64,000 nucleotides of DNA. Origin: Pseudonocardia sp. HH130629-09 (lineage in GTDB: Bacteria > Actinomycetota > Actinomycetes > Mycobacteriales > Pseudonocardiaceae). The stretch lies in the NCBI RefSeq assembly GCF_001294645.1, contig NZ_CP011868.1, positions 4,526,001 through 4,590,000 of the forward strand, written 5' to 3'. Shown here one piece after another: positions 7,839-17,657 of this stretch. The first letter of the stretch is position 1, and each line of letters opens with the position of its first letter. A model generated the notes under the pieces. That model worked only from the letters and a program-made list of their open reading frames with translations, was not told where the DNA came from and did no database searches. The translations under genes and the position numbers were made by a program.

Positions 7839-7856
7839 TCGGCGGAAGTGAGACGG

Positions 7857-8450
7857 ATGGACCGCGAGCTGCCTCGTCTGCGAGCCGACGCGCAGGACAA
7901 CCGCGACCGGATCCTCGTCGCCGCCCGCGCCCTGTCCGCCGAGAACGGGCTGGACGTCGGGATGCGCGCGATCGCCCGGCGGGACGGGGTCGGCCCCGCG
8001 ACCCTGTACCGCCGCTTCCCCACCCGCCACGACTCGGTCCGCGAGGCGTTCGCCGAGGAGATGCACGAGTGCCGGCAGATCGTCGTCGACGGAGTCGCCG
8101 ACGACGACCCGTGGCGCGGCTTCCGGACGGTCGTGCACCGGCTACTCGCGCTGACCGTGCGGAACCGGGGCTTCGTCGACGCGTTGACGAGCGCGGAGCC
8201 CGCCCGGGACCTGCTCGTCGGCCACCGGCGGGAGCCGCTCGGCATGCTCGACGGTCTCGTGTCACGGGCGCGCGCGGCCGGTGCGCTGCGGGCCGACTTC
8301 GGCCGCGACGACCTGGTCCTGATCCTCCGGGCCGGGCGTTGCCTGGCCCTCGCACCGGAGGCGACCCGCGCACGCGACGCGGCCCGCTTCGCCCGGCTCG
8401 CGGTCGACGCCCTCCGCTCACCAGGCCCGGACCGTGAACAGCCGGTCTAG
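7857..8450 (+). CDS. TetR-family transcriptional regulator
   Basis: The 197-residue protein has a TetR helix-turn-helix at about residues 15-60 (RDRILVAARALSAENG, then GVGPATLYRRFPTRHD), followed by an all-helical ligand domain with no recognisable ligand class. I chose ATG 7857; a GTG three codons earlier is possible. A palindromic operator lies just upstream, so the gene is likely self-repressed. Its former divergent target was probably the oxidoreductase of which only a 3' fragment remains. The stop TAG shares the bases CTAG with the stop of the convergent DUF501 gene. Confidence 0.88.
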   Translation: MDRELPRLRADAQDNRDRILVAARALSAENGLDVGMRAIARRDGVGPATLYRRFPTRHDSVREAFAEEMHECRQIVVDGVADDDPWRGFRTVVHRLLALTVRNRGFVDALTSAEPARDLLVGHRREPLGMLDGLVSRARAAGALRADFGRDDLVLILRAGRCLALAPEATRARDAARFARLAVDALRSPGPDREQPV

Positions 8451-8971
8451 AGGCAGGGCGGCCCGGACCGCCACCACTCCCCGATCTCCTCGAGCGCCTC
8501 GTCGCCGAACGGGTTCACCCCGGACCCGGCCGCCAGGGCGTGCGCGACGTGCACGTGCAGGCACTTCACCCGGTCCGGCATGCCCCCGGCGGTGACGTCG
8601 GGGTGCGTGGACAGCGGTTCGATCGCGTCGCGCTCGGCGAGGTAGGTCTCGTGGGCGCGGCGGTAGGCGGCGGCCAGCTCGTCGTCGACGGCGAGCCGTT
8701 CCTCCATCTCCTTCATCCGGCCCTCGGCCTCGAGCGTCCCGATCCGCGACGCGAGCCGGGCACACGTCAGGTAGTACAGCGTCGGGAACGGGGTGCCGTC
8801 GGGAAGCCGCGGCGCGGTCTGCACGACCGCGGGGTGCCCGGAGGGGCAGCGGTAGGCGACCGCGAGGACCCCGCGCGGGGCGCGACCGAGCTGGTCGGCG
8901 ACGGCGTCGAGGTCGGCCTGGGCGACCGGGCCCGGCTCCAGACCGGGCGGACGAGAACGAGTGCTGCTCAC
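8447..8971 (-). CDS. DUF501 domain protein
   Basis: The 174-residue protein matches the DUF501 family, which is conserved next to eno-divIC in actinobacteria (Rv1025 position). Visible conserved features are LAVAYRCPSGHPAVVQT near 30-45, FPTLYYLTCARLASRIG near 60, and GGMPDRVKCLHVHVAHAL near 130-145, with a Cys/His-rich C-terminal part that could bind metal. The biochemical role is unknown to me. The GTG start at 8971 lies four bases after the divIC stop, so the two form an operon with eno upstream. Confidence 0.88.
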   Translation of the reverse strand: MSSTRSRPPGLEPGPVAQADLDAVADQLGRAPRGVLAVAYRCPSGHPAVVQTAPRLPDGTPFPTLYYLTCARLASRIGTLEAEGRMKEMEERLAVDDELAAAYRRAHETYLAERDAIEPLSTHPDVTAGGMPDRVKCLHVHVAHALAAGSGVNPFGDEALEEIGEWWRSGPPCL

Positions 8972-8975
8972 GCCC

Positions 8976-9575
8976 TCATCGTCGCGGGTCGCCCACGACG
9001 TCGTTCCACAGGGTGTGGAACCAGGGCACGCCGGGCTCGGCCTGACCGTCCTCGACGACCGGCGCCGGCGGGGCCGGGAACTGCGGCACGTAGGGCGTCT
9101 CCCCCGGCTCGACCATCCCGAGCCGGGCCCGGGCCTGGGCCTCGACCTCGGCCGGGTCCGAGAGCCGGGCACGGTCGGCGGACAGCCGCGCGACGTCGGC
9201 CTCCAGCGCCTGCTGCCGGTCCGAGACGTCGGACAGCTCCTGGCGCTGGGCGACGAAGTTGTGCAGCGGCACCGCGACGGTCAGCGCGAGTGCACAGACC
9301 ACGATCGCCAGGATGGCGGCCCGCTTCGTCGACGACAGGCCCAGCAGGCCGGTCGTGCGGGCGACGACCTCGCCGGCGCGGGACCGGGCACGGGTGAGGC
9401 GGGGCCGGGCGCCCTGGGGTCCGGCCGGACGCGACCGCGCACCGGAACCGCCCGTCGACGCGGGTGCCCGCGCCGAGCGCCCGGTCGTGCTCCGCGGCTT
9501 CGCCGCGGCCCGGCCACGCCCCGTGCCGGTCGTGCGGGCGCGAGCGTCCCGTCCACGTCCCCGACGGTCCGCCAT
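8976..9575 (-). CDS. Septum formation initiator protein, FtsB/DivIC family
   Basis: This 199-residue membrane protein has a long basic, Arg/Ala/Gly-rich cytoplasmic N-terminus (about residues 1-80), one transmembrane helix (about 85-105, AAILAIVVCALALTVAVPL), a short coiled coil (LSDVSDRQQALEADVARL) and a conserved RARLGMVEPGE segment. This is the FtsB/DivIC topology; partners in other bacteria are FtsL and FtsQ at the division site. Actinobacterial members have such extended basic tails. It lies between eno and DUF501, the order seen in mycobacteria (Rv1024). Confidence 0.9.
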   Translation of the reverse strand: MADRRGRGRDARARTTGTGRGRAAAKPRSTTGRSARAPASTGGSGARSRPAGPQGARPRLTRARSRAGEVVARTTGLLGLSSTKRAAILAIVVCALALTVAVPLHNFVAQRQELSDVSDRQQALEADVARLSADRARLSDPAEVEAQARARLGMVEPGETPYVPQFPAPPAPVVEDGQAEPGVPWFHTLWNDVVGDPRR

Positions 9576-9746
9576 GCACCCTCCCGTCCGTACCGGGTTC
9601 CCTCACCCGTCAGTGCTGCTCGATGCCGCTGCGTGGCGGCCCGTCCAGCATGCCGCCCGATCGGGCACCGGTGACGGTGCCGCGCCGAACCGTCCGCAGA
9701 CGATCCGGGCGGCACCGCCGTCACCGACGGGGGAACGACCGGAGCG

Positions 9747-11117
<1,371 letters not shown>

Positions 11118-11195
11118 TTACGTCACCCTGCTCCGCACCGGTGGTCTGTCAAGGCCTCGCATCCCGCCCGGATCGCACCTAACGTGGGGGTGACC

Positions 11196-11606
11196 ATGAG
11201 CAGTCCCCGTGCGAACCACCAGGACCCGGTCGCCGCGTTCCGCCGTGCCGACCGCCTGCTCTCCCGGCACCGCCCGCTCGAGGCCCTCGACGCGCTCCGT
11301 CCCGTCCTCGACGCACACGGTCCGGACGAACCCGGCGACGCCTCGGTGCACCTGCTCGCCGGCCGCGCCTACCTGGACTCGGCGCAGCTGCGGAAGGCCG
11401 AGGCCGCGTTCGTGCGGGTCGTCGAGATGGATCCGGCCGACCACTACGCGCGCTTCGCGCTCGGTAAGACCCTGCAACGGCAGGGCAGGCTCGGCGAGGC
11501 CGAGACCCAGCTGAAGATCGCCTCGGCGATGGACCCGCGCCCGGAGTACCAGGAGGCACTGGGTGAGGTGCGGGCCCGCATCGCACTCGCGCCCGACCGT
11601 CCCTGA
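11196..11606 (+). CDS. Tetratricopeptide-repeat protein
   Basis: The 136-residue soluble protein consists of about three TPR-like helical pairs (for example LLAGRAYLDSAQLRKAEAAF, then ALGKTLQRQGRLGEAETQL). No signal peptide or enzymatic motif is visible. It probably mediates protein-protein contacts, but no partner can be named. The ATG at 11196 lies a few bases after a possible -10 element (TAACGT), so it may be translated from a leaderless or very short leader mRNA. It is divergent from eno. Confidence 0.8.
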   Translation: MSSPRANHQDPVAAFRRADRLLSRHRPLEALDALRPVLDAHGPDEPGDASVHLLAGRAYLDSAQLRKAEAAFVRVVEMDPADHYARFALGKTLQRQGRLGEAETQLKIASAMDPRPEYQEALGEVRARIALAPDRP

Positions 11607-11664
11607 ACTGCGAAAACGGATCTTCCGGGGCGAATGCCTCGCGACACTTCCCTCCTCGATCGGG

Positions 11665-11683
11665 TGAGGTTAGCCTTCCCGCC
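11665..11683 (+). promoter_or_regulatory. Iron box (DtxR/IdeR-type operator) upstream of efeU
   Basis: The sequence TGAGGTTAGCCTTCCCGCC matches the 19-bp DtxR/IdeR consensus TTAGGTTAGCCTAACCTAA at 13 positions, including the whole core GGTTAGCCT. It lies 57 bases upstream of efeU, a suitable position for iron-dependent repression of the efeUOB operon. Confidence 0.65.
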
Positions 11684-11739
11684 CGGCAGCTCACCCTCAC
11701 CTGGCGACTGCTCGTGGTGTCCGTGCCGCAGGAGGTCGC

Positions 11740-12564
11740 ATGCTGGGAAACGCGCTCATCGGGCTGCGCGAAGGACTCGAGGCCGCGCTCGTCGTGGCGA
11801 TCCTGGTGGCCTTCCTGGTCCGCACCGGGCGTCGGTCCGAGCTGCCCAGGGTGTGGGCCGGCGTCGCGCTCGCCGTCGCCGTCAGCGTCGGTGTCACGCT
11901 CGGGCTGACCCTGACCCAGCAGGCGCTGACGTTCCAGGCGCAGGAGGCGCTCGGCGGTTCCCTCTCGATCATCGCGGTCGGCTTCGTCACCTGGATGATC
12001 TTCTGGATGCGCTCGCACGGCCGGACCCTGTCCCGCGAGCTCGAAGGCGCCCTGGACCGGGCCGTGTCGATGGGGCCGTGGGCCGTCGTCGTGATGGCGG
12101 CGCTCGCCGTGGGCCGCGAGGGCCTGGAGACCGCGATCTTCTTCTTCGCCGCCGCGCAGGCCGCGGGCGAGACCGCCGGACCGCTGGTCGGGTTCCTGAT
12201 CGGCATCGCGGTCGCCGTCGCGCTGGCGTACGGGATCTACCGCGGCGCACTGAAGATCGACCTGGGGCGGTTCTTCACCGTCACCGGCTTCCTGCTGATC
12301 TTCGTCGCCGCCGGGATCCTCGCCTACGGCGTCCACGACCTGCAGGAGGCCGGGCTCCTGCCCGGCCTGAACACCCTGGCCTTCGACGTCAGCGACGTGG
12401 TCCCCGCCGACTCCTGGTACGGCACGCTCCTCAAGGGGATCTTCAACTTCTCCCCGCAGACGACCGTGCTGCAGGCCGTCGTCTGGTCGCTCTACGTCGT
12501 GGTGGTCCTGGCGCTGTTCCTGCGCCCGGCCCGCCGGCGCACCCCCGCCGCCACCGGCGCCTGA
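11740..12564 (+). CDS. efeU: Iron permease EfeU (FTR1 family)
   Basis: The 274-residue membrane protein has about seven transmembrane helices and two copies of the REGLE iron-binding motif: GLREGLEAAL near the N-terminus and VGREGLETAIFFF near residue 125. These are diagnostic of the FTR1/EfeU family, which moves ferric iron through the cytoplasmic membrane. It heads a three-gene operon with efeO and efeB, and an iron box lies upstream. Length is normal. Confidence 0.95.
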   Translation: MLGNALIGLREGLEAALVVAILVAFLVRTGRRSELPRVWAGVALAVAVSVGVTLGLTLTQQALTFQAQEALGGSLSIIAVGFVTWMIFWMRSHGRTLSRELEGALDRAVSMGPWAVVVMAALAVGREGLETAIFFFAAAQAAGETAGPLVGFLIGIAVAVALAYGIYRGALKIDLGRFFTVTGFLLIFVAAGILAYGVHDLQEAGLLPGLNTLAFDVSDVVPADSWYGTLLKGIFNFSPQTTVLQAVVWSLYVVVVLALFLRPARRRTPAATGA

Positions 12565-12608
12565 ACCCTGCACCGTCCACGGTGTCCGTCCCTCTAGGAG
12601 CACGCACG

Positions 12609-13757
12609 ATGTCCCCCGTCACTCGCACGGCCGCCGGCCTGACGTCGCTCACCGTCGCCGCCGCCCTGCTGGCCGGCTGCACCTCGACCGCCCCGGCGGC
12701 GCAGGGACCCGGCGACGGCGGCCCGATCACCGTGAACGCCACCGACACCGCCTGCGAGGTGTCGACCACGCAGGCCCCGGCCGGCAACGTCACCTTCCGG
12801 ATCACCAACGCCGGCAGCAAGGTCACCGAGTTCTACCTCTACGCCACCGGCGACCGGATCATGGGCGAGGTCGAGAACATCGGCCCCGGCCTGTCCCGCG
12901 ACCTGATCGTCGAGGTCCCCGACGGCGGCACCTACACCACCGCCTGCAAGCCCGGCATGTCCGGTGACGGCATCCGCGCCCCGTTCACCGTCACCGGGTC
13001 CGCGCAGCGCGCCACCGACACCAACGCCGAGCTCGCCGCCGCCACCGCCGGCTACCTGCGCTACGTGTCCTCCCAGTCCGACGCGCTGGTCACCAAGACC
13101 TCCGAGTTCGCCGCCGCCGTGTCGGCCCGCGACGTCGCGAAGGCCAAGACCCTGTTCCCGGTCGCCCGCACCTACTACGAGCGGATCGAGCCGATCGCCG
13201 AGTCCTTCGGCGACCTCGACCCGAAGCTCGACGGCCGTGAGGACGACGAGCGCGACCCCGGCGTCGCCTGGACCGGGTTCCACCGGCTCGAGAAGGACCT
13301 CTGGATCGACGGCCTGAAGGCCGACTCCCCGCAGATCGCCGCGACCCTGGTCACCGACACCAAGGACCTGCAGGGCCGCATCCCCGGCCTGAAGCTCACC
13401 TCGGCCGAGCTCGCCAACGGCGCCAAGAGCCTGCTCGACGAGGTCGCCACCGGCAAGATCACCGGCGAGGAGGACCGCTACTCCCACACCGACCTGTGGG
13501 ACTTCCAGGCCAACGTGGAGGGTTCGCAGGCCGCCGTCGCCGCGCTGCGCCCGGTGATCGACCAGAAGGACCCGGCGCTGGGCCCGCTGCTCGACCAGCG
13601 CTTCGAGGCCGTCGACACGCTGCTGCAGGGCTACCGCGTCGGCGACGGCTACAAGCTCTACACCCAGCTGACGCCCGAGGACACGAAGAAGATGGCCGCG
13701 GCCGTCGACGCGCTGGCCGAGCCGGTCAGCAAGGTCGCGGGCACCGTCACCGCATGA
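12609..13757 (+). CDS. efeO: Iron-uptake lipoprotein EfeO (cupredoxin plus M75 domain)
   Basis: The 382-residue protein begins with a lipoprotein signal peptide (lipobox LLAGC at about residues 19-23). Residues about 40-130 form a cupredoxin-like domain, and residues about 140-380 form the imelysin/M75 domain with the characteristic HxxE-type motif FHRLEKDLW. EfeO binds ferrous/ferric iron outside the membrane and passes it toward EfeU, working with the peroxidase EfeB. The gene starts 44 bases after efeU and its stop overlaps the efeB ATG (ATGA), so the three are co-transcribed and partly co-translated. Confidence 0.94.
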   Translation: MSPVTRTAAGLTSLTVAAALLAGCTSTAPAAQGPGDGGPITVNATDTACEVSTTQAPAGNVTFRITNAGSKVTEFYLYATGDRIMGEVENIGPGLSRDLIVEVPDGGTYTTACKPGMSGDGIRAPFTVTGSAQRATDTNAELAAATAGYLRYVSSQSDALVTKTSEFAAAVSARDVAKAKTLFPVARTYYERIEPIAESFGDLDPKLDGREDDERDPGVAWTGFHRLEKDLWIDGLKADSPQIAATLVTDTKDLQGRIPGLKLTSAELANGAKSLLDEVATGKITGEEDRYSHTDLWDFQANVEGSQAAVAALRPVIDQKDPALGPLLDQRFEAVDTLLQGYRVGDGYKLYTQLTPEDTKKMAAAVDALAEPVSKVAGTVTA

Positions 13758-14989
13758 GCCCGCTGCACGTCTCCCGGCGGGGACTGTTCGGCCTGACCGG
13801 CGCCGGTGTGGCCCTGGCCGGGGCGGGCGTCGCCGCCGGGTACGGCCTGTCCGGGAACGGCTCCGCGGCGGGCGACGGGACCGTCGCCTTCCGCGGCGCC
13901 CACCAGGCCGGGATCGTGACCCCCGCCCAGGACCGGCTGCACTTCGTGGCCCTGGACCTCACCACCACCGACCGGGCCGCGGTGCGCGACCTGCTGGCCC
14001 GGTGGACGTCGTCGGCCGAGCGGATGACGGCCGGAGGGGAGACCGCCGAGGGCGGCGCGCTGCCCGGCAACCGCTACACCGCCCCGGCCGACACCGGCGA
14101 GGCGCTCGGGCTGCCGCCGTCGTCGCTGACGCTGACCTTCGGCGTCGGCTCCGGGTTCTTCGACAAGCTCGGCATCACCGACCGGCGCCCGACCGGGCTC
14201 GCCGCGCTGCCGCGGTTCGAGCGCGACCAGCTCGACCCGGCCCGCTCCGGCGGGGACCTGTGCATCCAGGCCTGCGCCGACGACCCGCAGGTCGCCGTGC
14301 ACGCGGTGCGCAACCTGGTCCGCGAGGGCTTCGGCGTCACCGAGGTGCGCTGGTCGCAGCTGGGGTTCGGACGGACGTCGTCGACGTCCACCGGGCAGGC
14401 CACGCCGCGCAACCTGTTCGGCTTCAAGGACGGCACCAACAACCTCAAGGCCGAGGAACCGGACCTGCTGGACCGTCACGTGTGGGTCGGCGACGAGGGC
14501 CCGGAGTGGCTGCGCGGCGGCTCCTACCTGGTGGCGCGCCGGATCCGGATGCACATCGAGGTGTGGGACCGCTCCAACCTCGACGACCAGCAGCGCACCA
14601 TCGGACGGGACAAGGGCGAGGGCGCGCCGCTGACCGGGACGGCCGAGTTCGACACCGCCGACCTCGCCGCGACCGACACCTCCGGGCCGGTCATCCCGGA
14701 CGACGCGCACATCCGGCTCGCCTCCGAGCAGGAGAACGGCGGGGCGCGGATCCTGCGGCGCGGCTACAACTTCGTCGACGGCTCCGACGGGCACGGGCAC
14801 CTCGACGCCGGCCTGTTCTTCATCGCGTTCGTGCGCGACCCGCAGCGCCAGTACGTGCCGATGCAGCGCAGGCTGGCCCGCTCCGACGCGCTCAGCGAGT
14901 ACCTGGAGCACAACGGCTCGGCGCTGTTCGCGGTCCCGCCCGGCCTCGCCGAGGGCGACGACCACTGGGGCCGCGCGCTGCTCGCCTGA
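13754..14989 (+). CDS. efeB: Dyp-type heme peroxidase EfeB, Tat-exported
   Basis: The 411-residue protein starts with a twin-arginine signal (SRRGLFGLTGAGVALAGAG). It has the DyP motif GFKDGTNN (GxxDG) near residue 225, the distal Arg region ARRIRMHIEVWDRS, and the C-terminal FVRDPQRQYVPMQRRLA segment. It acts outside the membrane, where it is thought to oxidise ferrous iron or to release iron from heme, in concert with EfeO and EfeU. The order efeU-efeO-efeB is standard. The gene is convergent with the transglycosylase gene, with only 25 bases between stops. Confidence 0.94.
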   Translation: MSPLHVSRRGLFGLTGAGVALAGAGVAAGYGLSGNGSAAGDGTVAFRGAHQAGIVTPAQDRLHFVALDLTTTDRAAVRDLLARWTSSAERMTAGGETAEGGALPGNRYTAPADTGEALGLPPSSLTLTFGVGSGFFDKLGITDRRPTGLAALPRFERDQLDPARSGGDLCIQACADDPQVAVHAVRNLVREGFGVTEVRWSQLGFGRTSSTSTGQATPRNLFGFKDGTNNLKAEEPDLLDRHVWVGDEGPEWLRGGSYLVARRIRMHIEVWDRSNLDDQQRTIGRDKGEGAPLTGTAEFDTADLAATDTSGPVIPDDAHIRLASEQENGGARILRRGYNFVDGSDGHGHLDAGLFFIAFVRDPQRQYVPMQRRLARSDALSEYLEHNGSALFAVPPGLAEGDDHWGRALLA

Positions 14990-15014
14990 CCCTGCGACGC
15001 CGGGGCCGGCCCCG

Positions 15015-15758
15015 TCAGGGGGCGGGCGGTGCGGGGGCAGCGGTGCGCTGTGCGTAGTCCGCGGCGGCGGACCACACGTCGCCGGCGTACTCGCGGGAGG
15101 CGTTGTAGGCGAGCACCCCGCGCCACCAGTCCCCCGCCTCGGCGACGTCGCGCCCGTTCGCGCACAGGTAGCCGGCCGCGGCGAGCGCGGCGTCGTCGAC
15201 CTGCTGGGGGTCGGCGACGCCGTCCCCGTTGCCGTCCGCGCCGTAGCGCGCCCAGGTCCCGGGCAGGAACTGCATCGGCCCGACCGCGCGGTCCAGCACC
15301 GGGTCGCCGTCGAGGCGGCCGCCGTCGGTGTCGGCGACCCGGCGGGTGCCACCGGTGCCGTCGAGCGGGATGCCGATGATCGGCGGGTCGACGCGGCCGT
15401 CCGGGCCGGGCTCGGCGCCGCGGAAGGTGGCGTGCCCGGACTCGATCCGGCCGACCCCGGCCAGCGTCGCCCAGCTCAACCGGCAGGCCGGGGTGCGCTC
15501 GCGCTGGAGCAGCTCGGCGTTCGAGTAGGCCTGCAGGGTCCGTTCGGGAATGTCCGCCTCGGCCGCGGTGGCCCTGGCCCATGCGACGACGTCGGTGCCC
15601 GCGGGCAGCGGCGCGGACGCGGGCGGGGCGGACTGCCGGTCGACCGGGGTCCGGGGCAGCGACGGCCCGAAGTCCGGGCCGGTCGCCAGCGAGACGCCCA
15701 CGATCAGGGCCACGATGCCGCCGATGGCCGCGAGGAGCGACTGAGTGCGCACGCTCAT
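15015..15758 (-). CDS. Secreted lytic murein transglycosylase (LpqU-like)
   Basis: The 247-residue protein has an N-terminal signal/anchor helix (LLAAIGGIVALIVGVSLA) and an SLT-like domain with GVGRIESGHATF (catalytic Glu in the IES motif, near residue 107) and AVGPMQFLPGTWARYG. The final AYNASREYAGDVW motif is typical of the family. It should cleave the glycan strands of peptidoglycan outside the membrane. In M. tuberculosis the related gene lpqU also lies next to mazG and eno. I see no lipobox cysteine here, so it is probably membrane anchored or secreted rather than lipidated. Confidence 0.88.
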   Translation of the reverse strand: MSVRTQSLLAAIGGIVALIVGVSLATGPDFGPSLPRTPVDRQSAPPASAPLPAGTDVVAWARATAAEADIPERTLQAYSNAELLQRERTPACRLSWATLAGVGRIESGHATFRGAEPGPDGRVDPPIIGIPLDGTGGTRRVADTDGGRLDGDPVLDRAVGPMQFLPGTWARYGADGNGDGVADPQQVDDAALAAAGYLCANGRDVAEAGDWWRGVLAYNASREYAGDVWSAAADYAQRTAAPAPPAP

Positions 15759-15794
15759 ACGTTACCGACGGGTATCACCCGATCGGGGACGGGG

Positions 15795-16721
15795 TCAGGG
15801 GCCTGACCAGTAGCGACGCCAGTCCTGCGCGGTCAGCGCGTGCGGATCGAGCCCGTCCGCGGCCGCGGCCTTCTCCGCCGACCGCACCCGTGCCTCGAAC
15901 TCGCGGGCGGCCGTGCGCAGCGCGGCCTCCGGGTCGCCGCCGCCGAGCTGCGCTGCCGCGGCCAGCCGGAACAGTGCCGCACCGGCGTCGTCGCCGGCGG
16001 GCAGCAGGTCCACGGGCAGCCCCGCCTTCGCCGTGCGGGAGGTCAGCTTCGCGGCGAACGCGACGGCCGGCTGGACCGTCGCGACGCCGTCGACACTGGA
16101 CTCGCGCTGCTTCTCGGCGCGCTTGAGCTCGTCCCAGCGGCGGTCCTGGTCGGCGGCCGTGGCGACCTGCTCCCCCGCGGCGAACACGTGCGGGTGGCGA
16201 CCGACGAGCTTGTCGACCAGCCCGGTCGCGACCTCGTCGATCCCGAACGGGGCGTCGGGGTGCTCGGTGGCGACGCGGGCGTGGAACAGCACCTGCAGCA
16301 GGACGTCGCCGAGCTCCTCGCGCAGCTCGGTGCGGTCACCGTCCTCGATGGACTGGTACAGCTCGTAGCACTCCTCGACGAGGTAGCGCAGCAGCGACGT
16401 GTGGGTCTGCTCGGCGTCCCAGGGGCAGCCGCCGGGTGAGCGGAGCCGGTCCATCACCGCGACGGCGTCCAGCACCGCGTGTCCGGTCGGCGGCGGCACC
16501 GCGCCGGGGTGCGCGGCGGAGGGGTGGCCCGCCGGTACGAGCAGCACCGTGCCGTCGGCGAGTTCGGCGGGGTCGGTGCCGGTCCAGTCGACGGCCCCGG
16601 CGGCGGCACCGGCGTCGAGACCGGGCACGGCGAGCACCTCGGTCGCGGAGCGCAGCGCCGGCAGCGCCGCGGCCGGGAGTGCGGCCCCGCGACGGGGACA
16701 GACGACGATCGTCGCGGCCAT
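15795..16721 (-). CDS. mazG: Nucleoside triphosphate pyrophosphohydrolase MazG
   Basis: The 308-residue enzyme hydrolyses (d)NTPs to monophosphate and pyrophosphate, cleaning damaged nucleotides from the pool. After an actinobacterial N-terminal region of about 95 residues comes GGCPWDAEQTHTSLLRYLVE, then the metal-binding set EECYE and EELGDVLLQVLFHARVA, which is the EExxE...ExxD signature. The C-terminal half (DRRWDELKRAEKQ) resembles the second MazG domain. The ATG overlaps the stop of the upstream lipoprotein gene (TGATG), so they are coupled. The gene lies downstream of mfd, as in mycobacteria, but two dead genes and a lipoprotein gene intervene. Confidence 0.94.
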   Translation of the reverse strand: MAATIVVCPRRGAALPAAALPALRSATEVLAVPGLDAGAAAGAVDWTGTDPAELADGTVLLVPAGHPSAAHPGAVPPPTGHAVLDAVAVMDRLRSPGGCPWDAEQTHTSLLRYLVEECYELYQSIEDGDRTELREELGDVLLQVLFHARVATEHPDAPFGIDEVATGLVDKLVGRHPHVFAAGEQVATAADQDRRWDELKRAEKQRESSVDGVATVQPAVAFAAKLTSRTAKAGLPVDLLPAGDDAGAALFRLAAAAQLGGGDPEAALRTAAREFEARVRSAEKAAAADGLDPHALTAQDWRRYWSGP

Positions 16722-17644
16722 CAGGGGGCGGGCGGGGTCGGGTTGCCGGCGGCGACCGGGAACACCACGGAGGCGTCCTCGGCGGTCGGCACGGCGAGCA
16801 TCTGGATCGGGTCCCACACGCCGTAGCGGGGGTTGAGCTGCACCCCGGTGCGCAGCGCGGTGGGGGTGAGCATCCGGATCCCGGCCTCGGACAGCGACCG
16901 CTGGTCCAGCTGGCCGACCGCATTGCCCGGGGCAGGGGCGCCGAGGTCGCGCTCGGTGACCCGGACCACGACCCAGCCCTGGCCGCTGCCCAGCGGGAAC
17001 GCCGCGACCCAGCCGGCCGGGATGCCGATCAGCGGGGTGAGCGCGGCCTGCGGGGTCTCGGCCGGGCGGATCGCGAGCCCGCGCTGGGTGGTGCCGGCAC
17101 CGGCCAGCGCCGCCTCGGCCCGCTGCCCGCCGGCGGCGACCTCGCGGGCCAGCGTCGTGGCCTGGGCCCGGTCCTGGGCGACCGCGACGTCCGCGGTCAC
17201 CGACAGCCGCGGCAGCTCACGCCGGGCCAGCTCGGTCAGGGTCAGCTCGTCCCGGGTCGCGGCCTGCACACCGCCGACCGCCAGCGACGACTCCTGCACC
17301 GCCTGCTCGCCACCCTGCCGGGCGATCGCCGCGGTGACCTGCTGGTCGGTCACGGTGACACCCTGCTCCGGGGCGGTCAGGCCGATCAGGTCGCGGATCA
17401 CCAGCTGGGACACCACGGCCCGCCCGATGTCGGCCTGGGACCCGCCCTGGGCCTTCAGACCGTCGACCAGCCCGGGCCGGGTGAGCACGGAGGTGATCGC
17501 GGGCTGCACGGTGGCGAGCGGGATCGACCTCTCGCCGACGATCGCGGCGGAGTCGACCCGGCTCGGCCCGGCACCGCAGCCGGCCCCGGTGACAGCGACG
17601 GCCCCGACGATCAGCAGGGCGGCGGTGATCCTGCGAGTGCGCAC
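16721..17644 (-). CDS. SurA N-terminal-domain-like exported lipoprotein
   Basis: The 307-residue product starts with a signal peptide ending at a cysteine (VAVTGAGCGAG), which is a weak lipobox. The mature part is mostly helical and resembles the SurA/PrsA N-terminal chaperone domain (GRAVVSQLVIRDLIGLTAP, then VTVTDQQVTAAIARQGG). I see no complete parvulin isomerase domain. A role in folding of exported proteins is inferred from fold only. I chose the GTG at 17644 behind GAGAGG; an extension to 17686 lacks a signal-like start. It is coupled to mazG. The gene directly upstream is the tricorn pseudogene, whose stop lies 13 bases away. Confidence 0.75.
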   Translation of the reverse strand: MRTRRITAALLIVGAVAVTGAGCGAGPSRVDSAAIVGERSIPLATVQPAITSVLTRPGLVDGLKAQGGSQADIGRAVVSQLVIRDLIGLTAPEQGVTVTDQQVTAAIARQGGEQAVQESSLAVGGVQAATRDELTLTELARRELPRLSVTADVAVAQDRAQATTLAREVAAGGQRAEAALAGAGTTQRGLAIRPAETPQAALTPLIGIPAGWVAAFPLGSGQGWVVVRVTERDLGAPAPGNAVGQLDQRSLSEAGIRMLTPTALRTGVQLNPRYGVWDPIQMLAVPTAEDASVVFPVAAGNPTPPAP

Positions 17645-17657
17645 GGCGGTCAGCCTC

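Noticed and set aside
12964..13317. Ser/Pro/Thr-rich plus-strand frame inside efeO
   Set aside because: It is an out-of-frame shadow of the M75 domain region.
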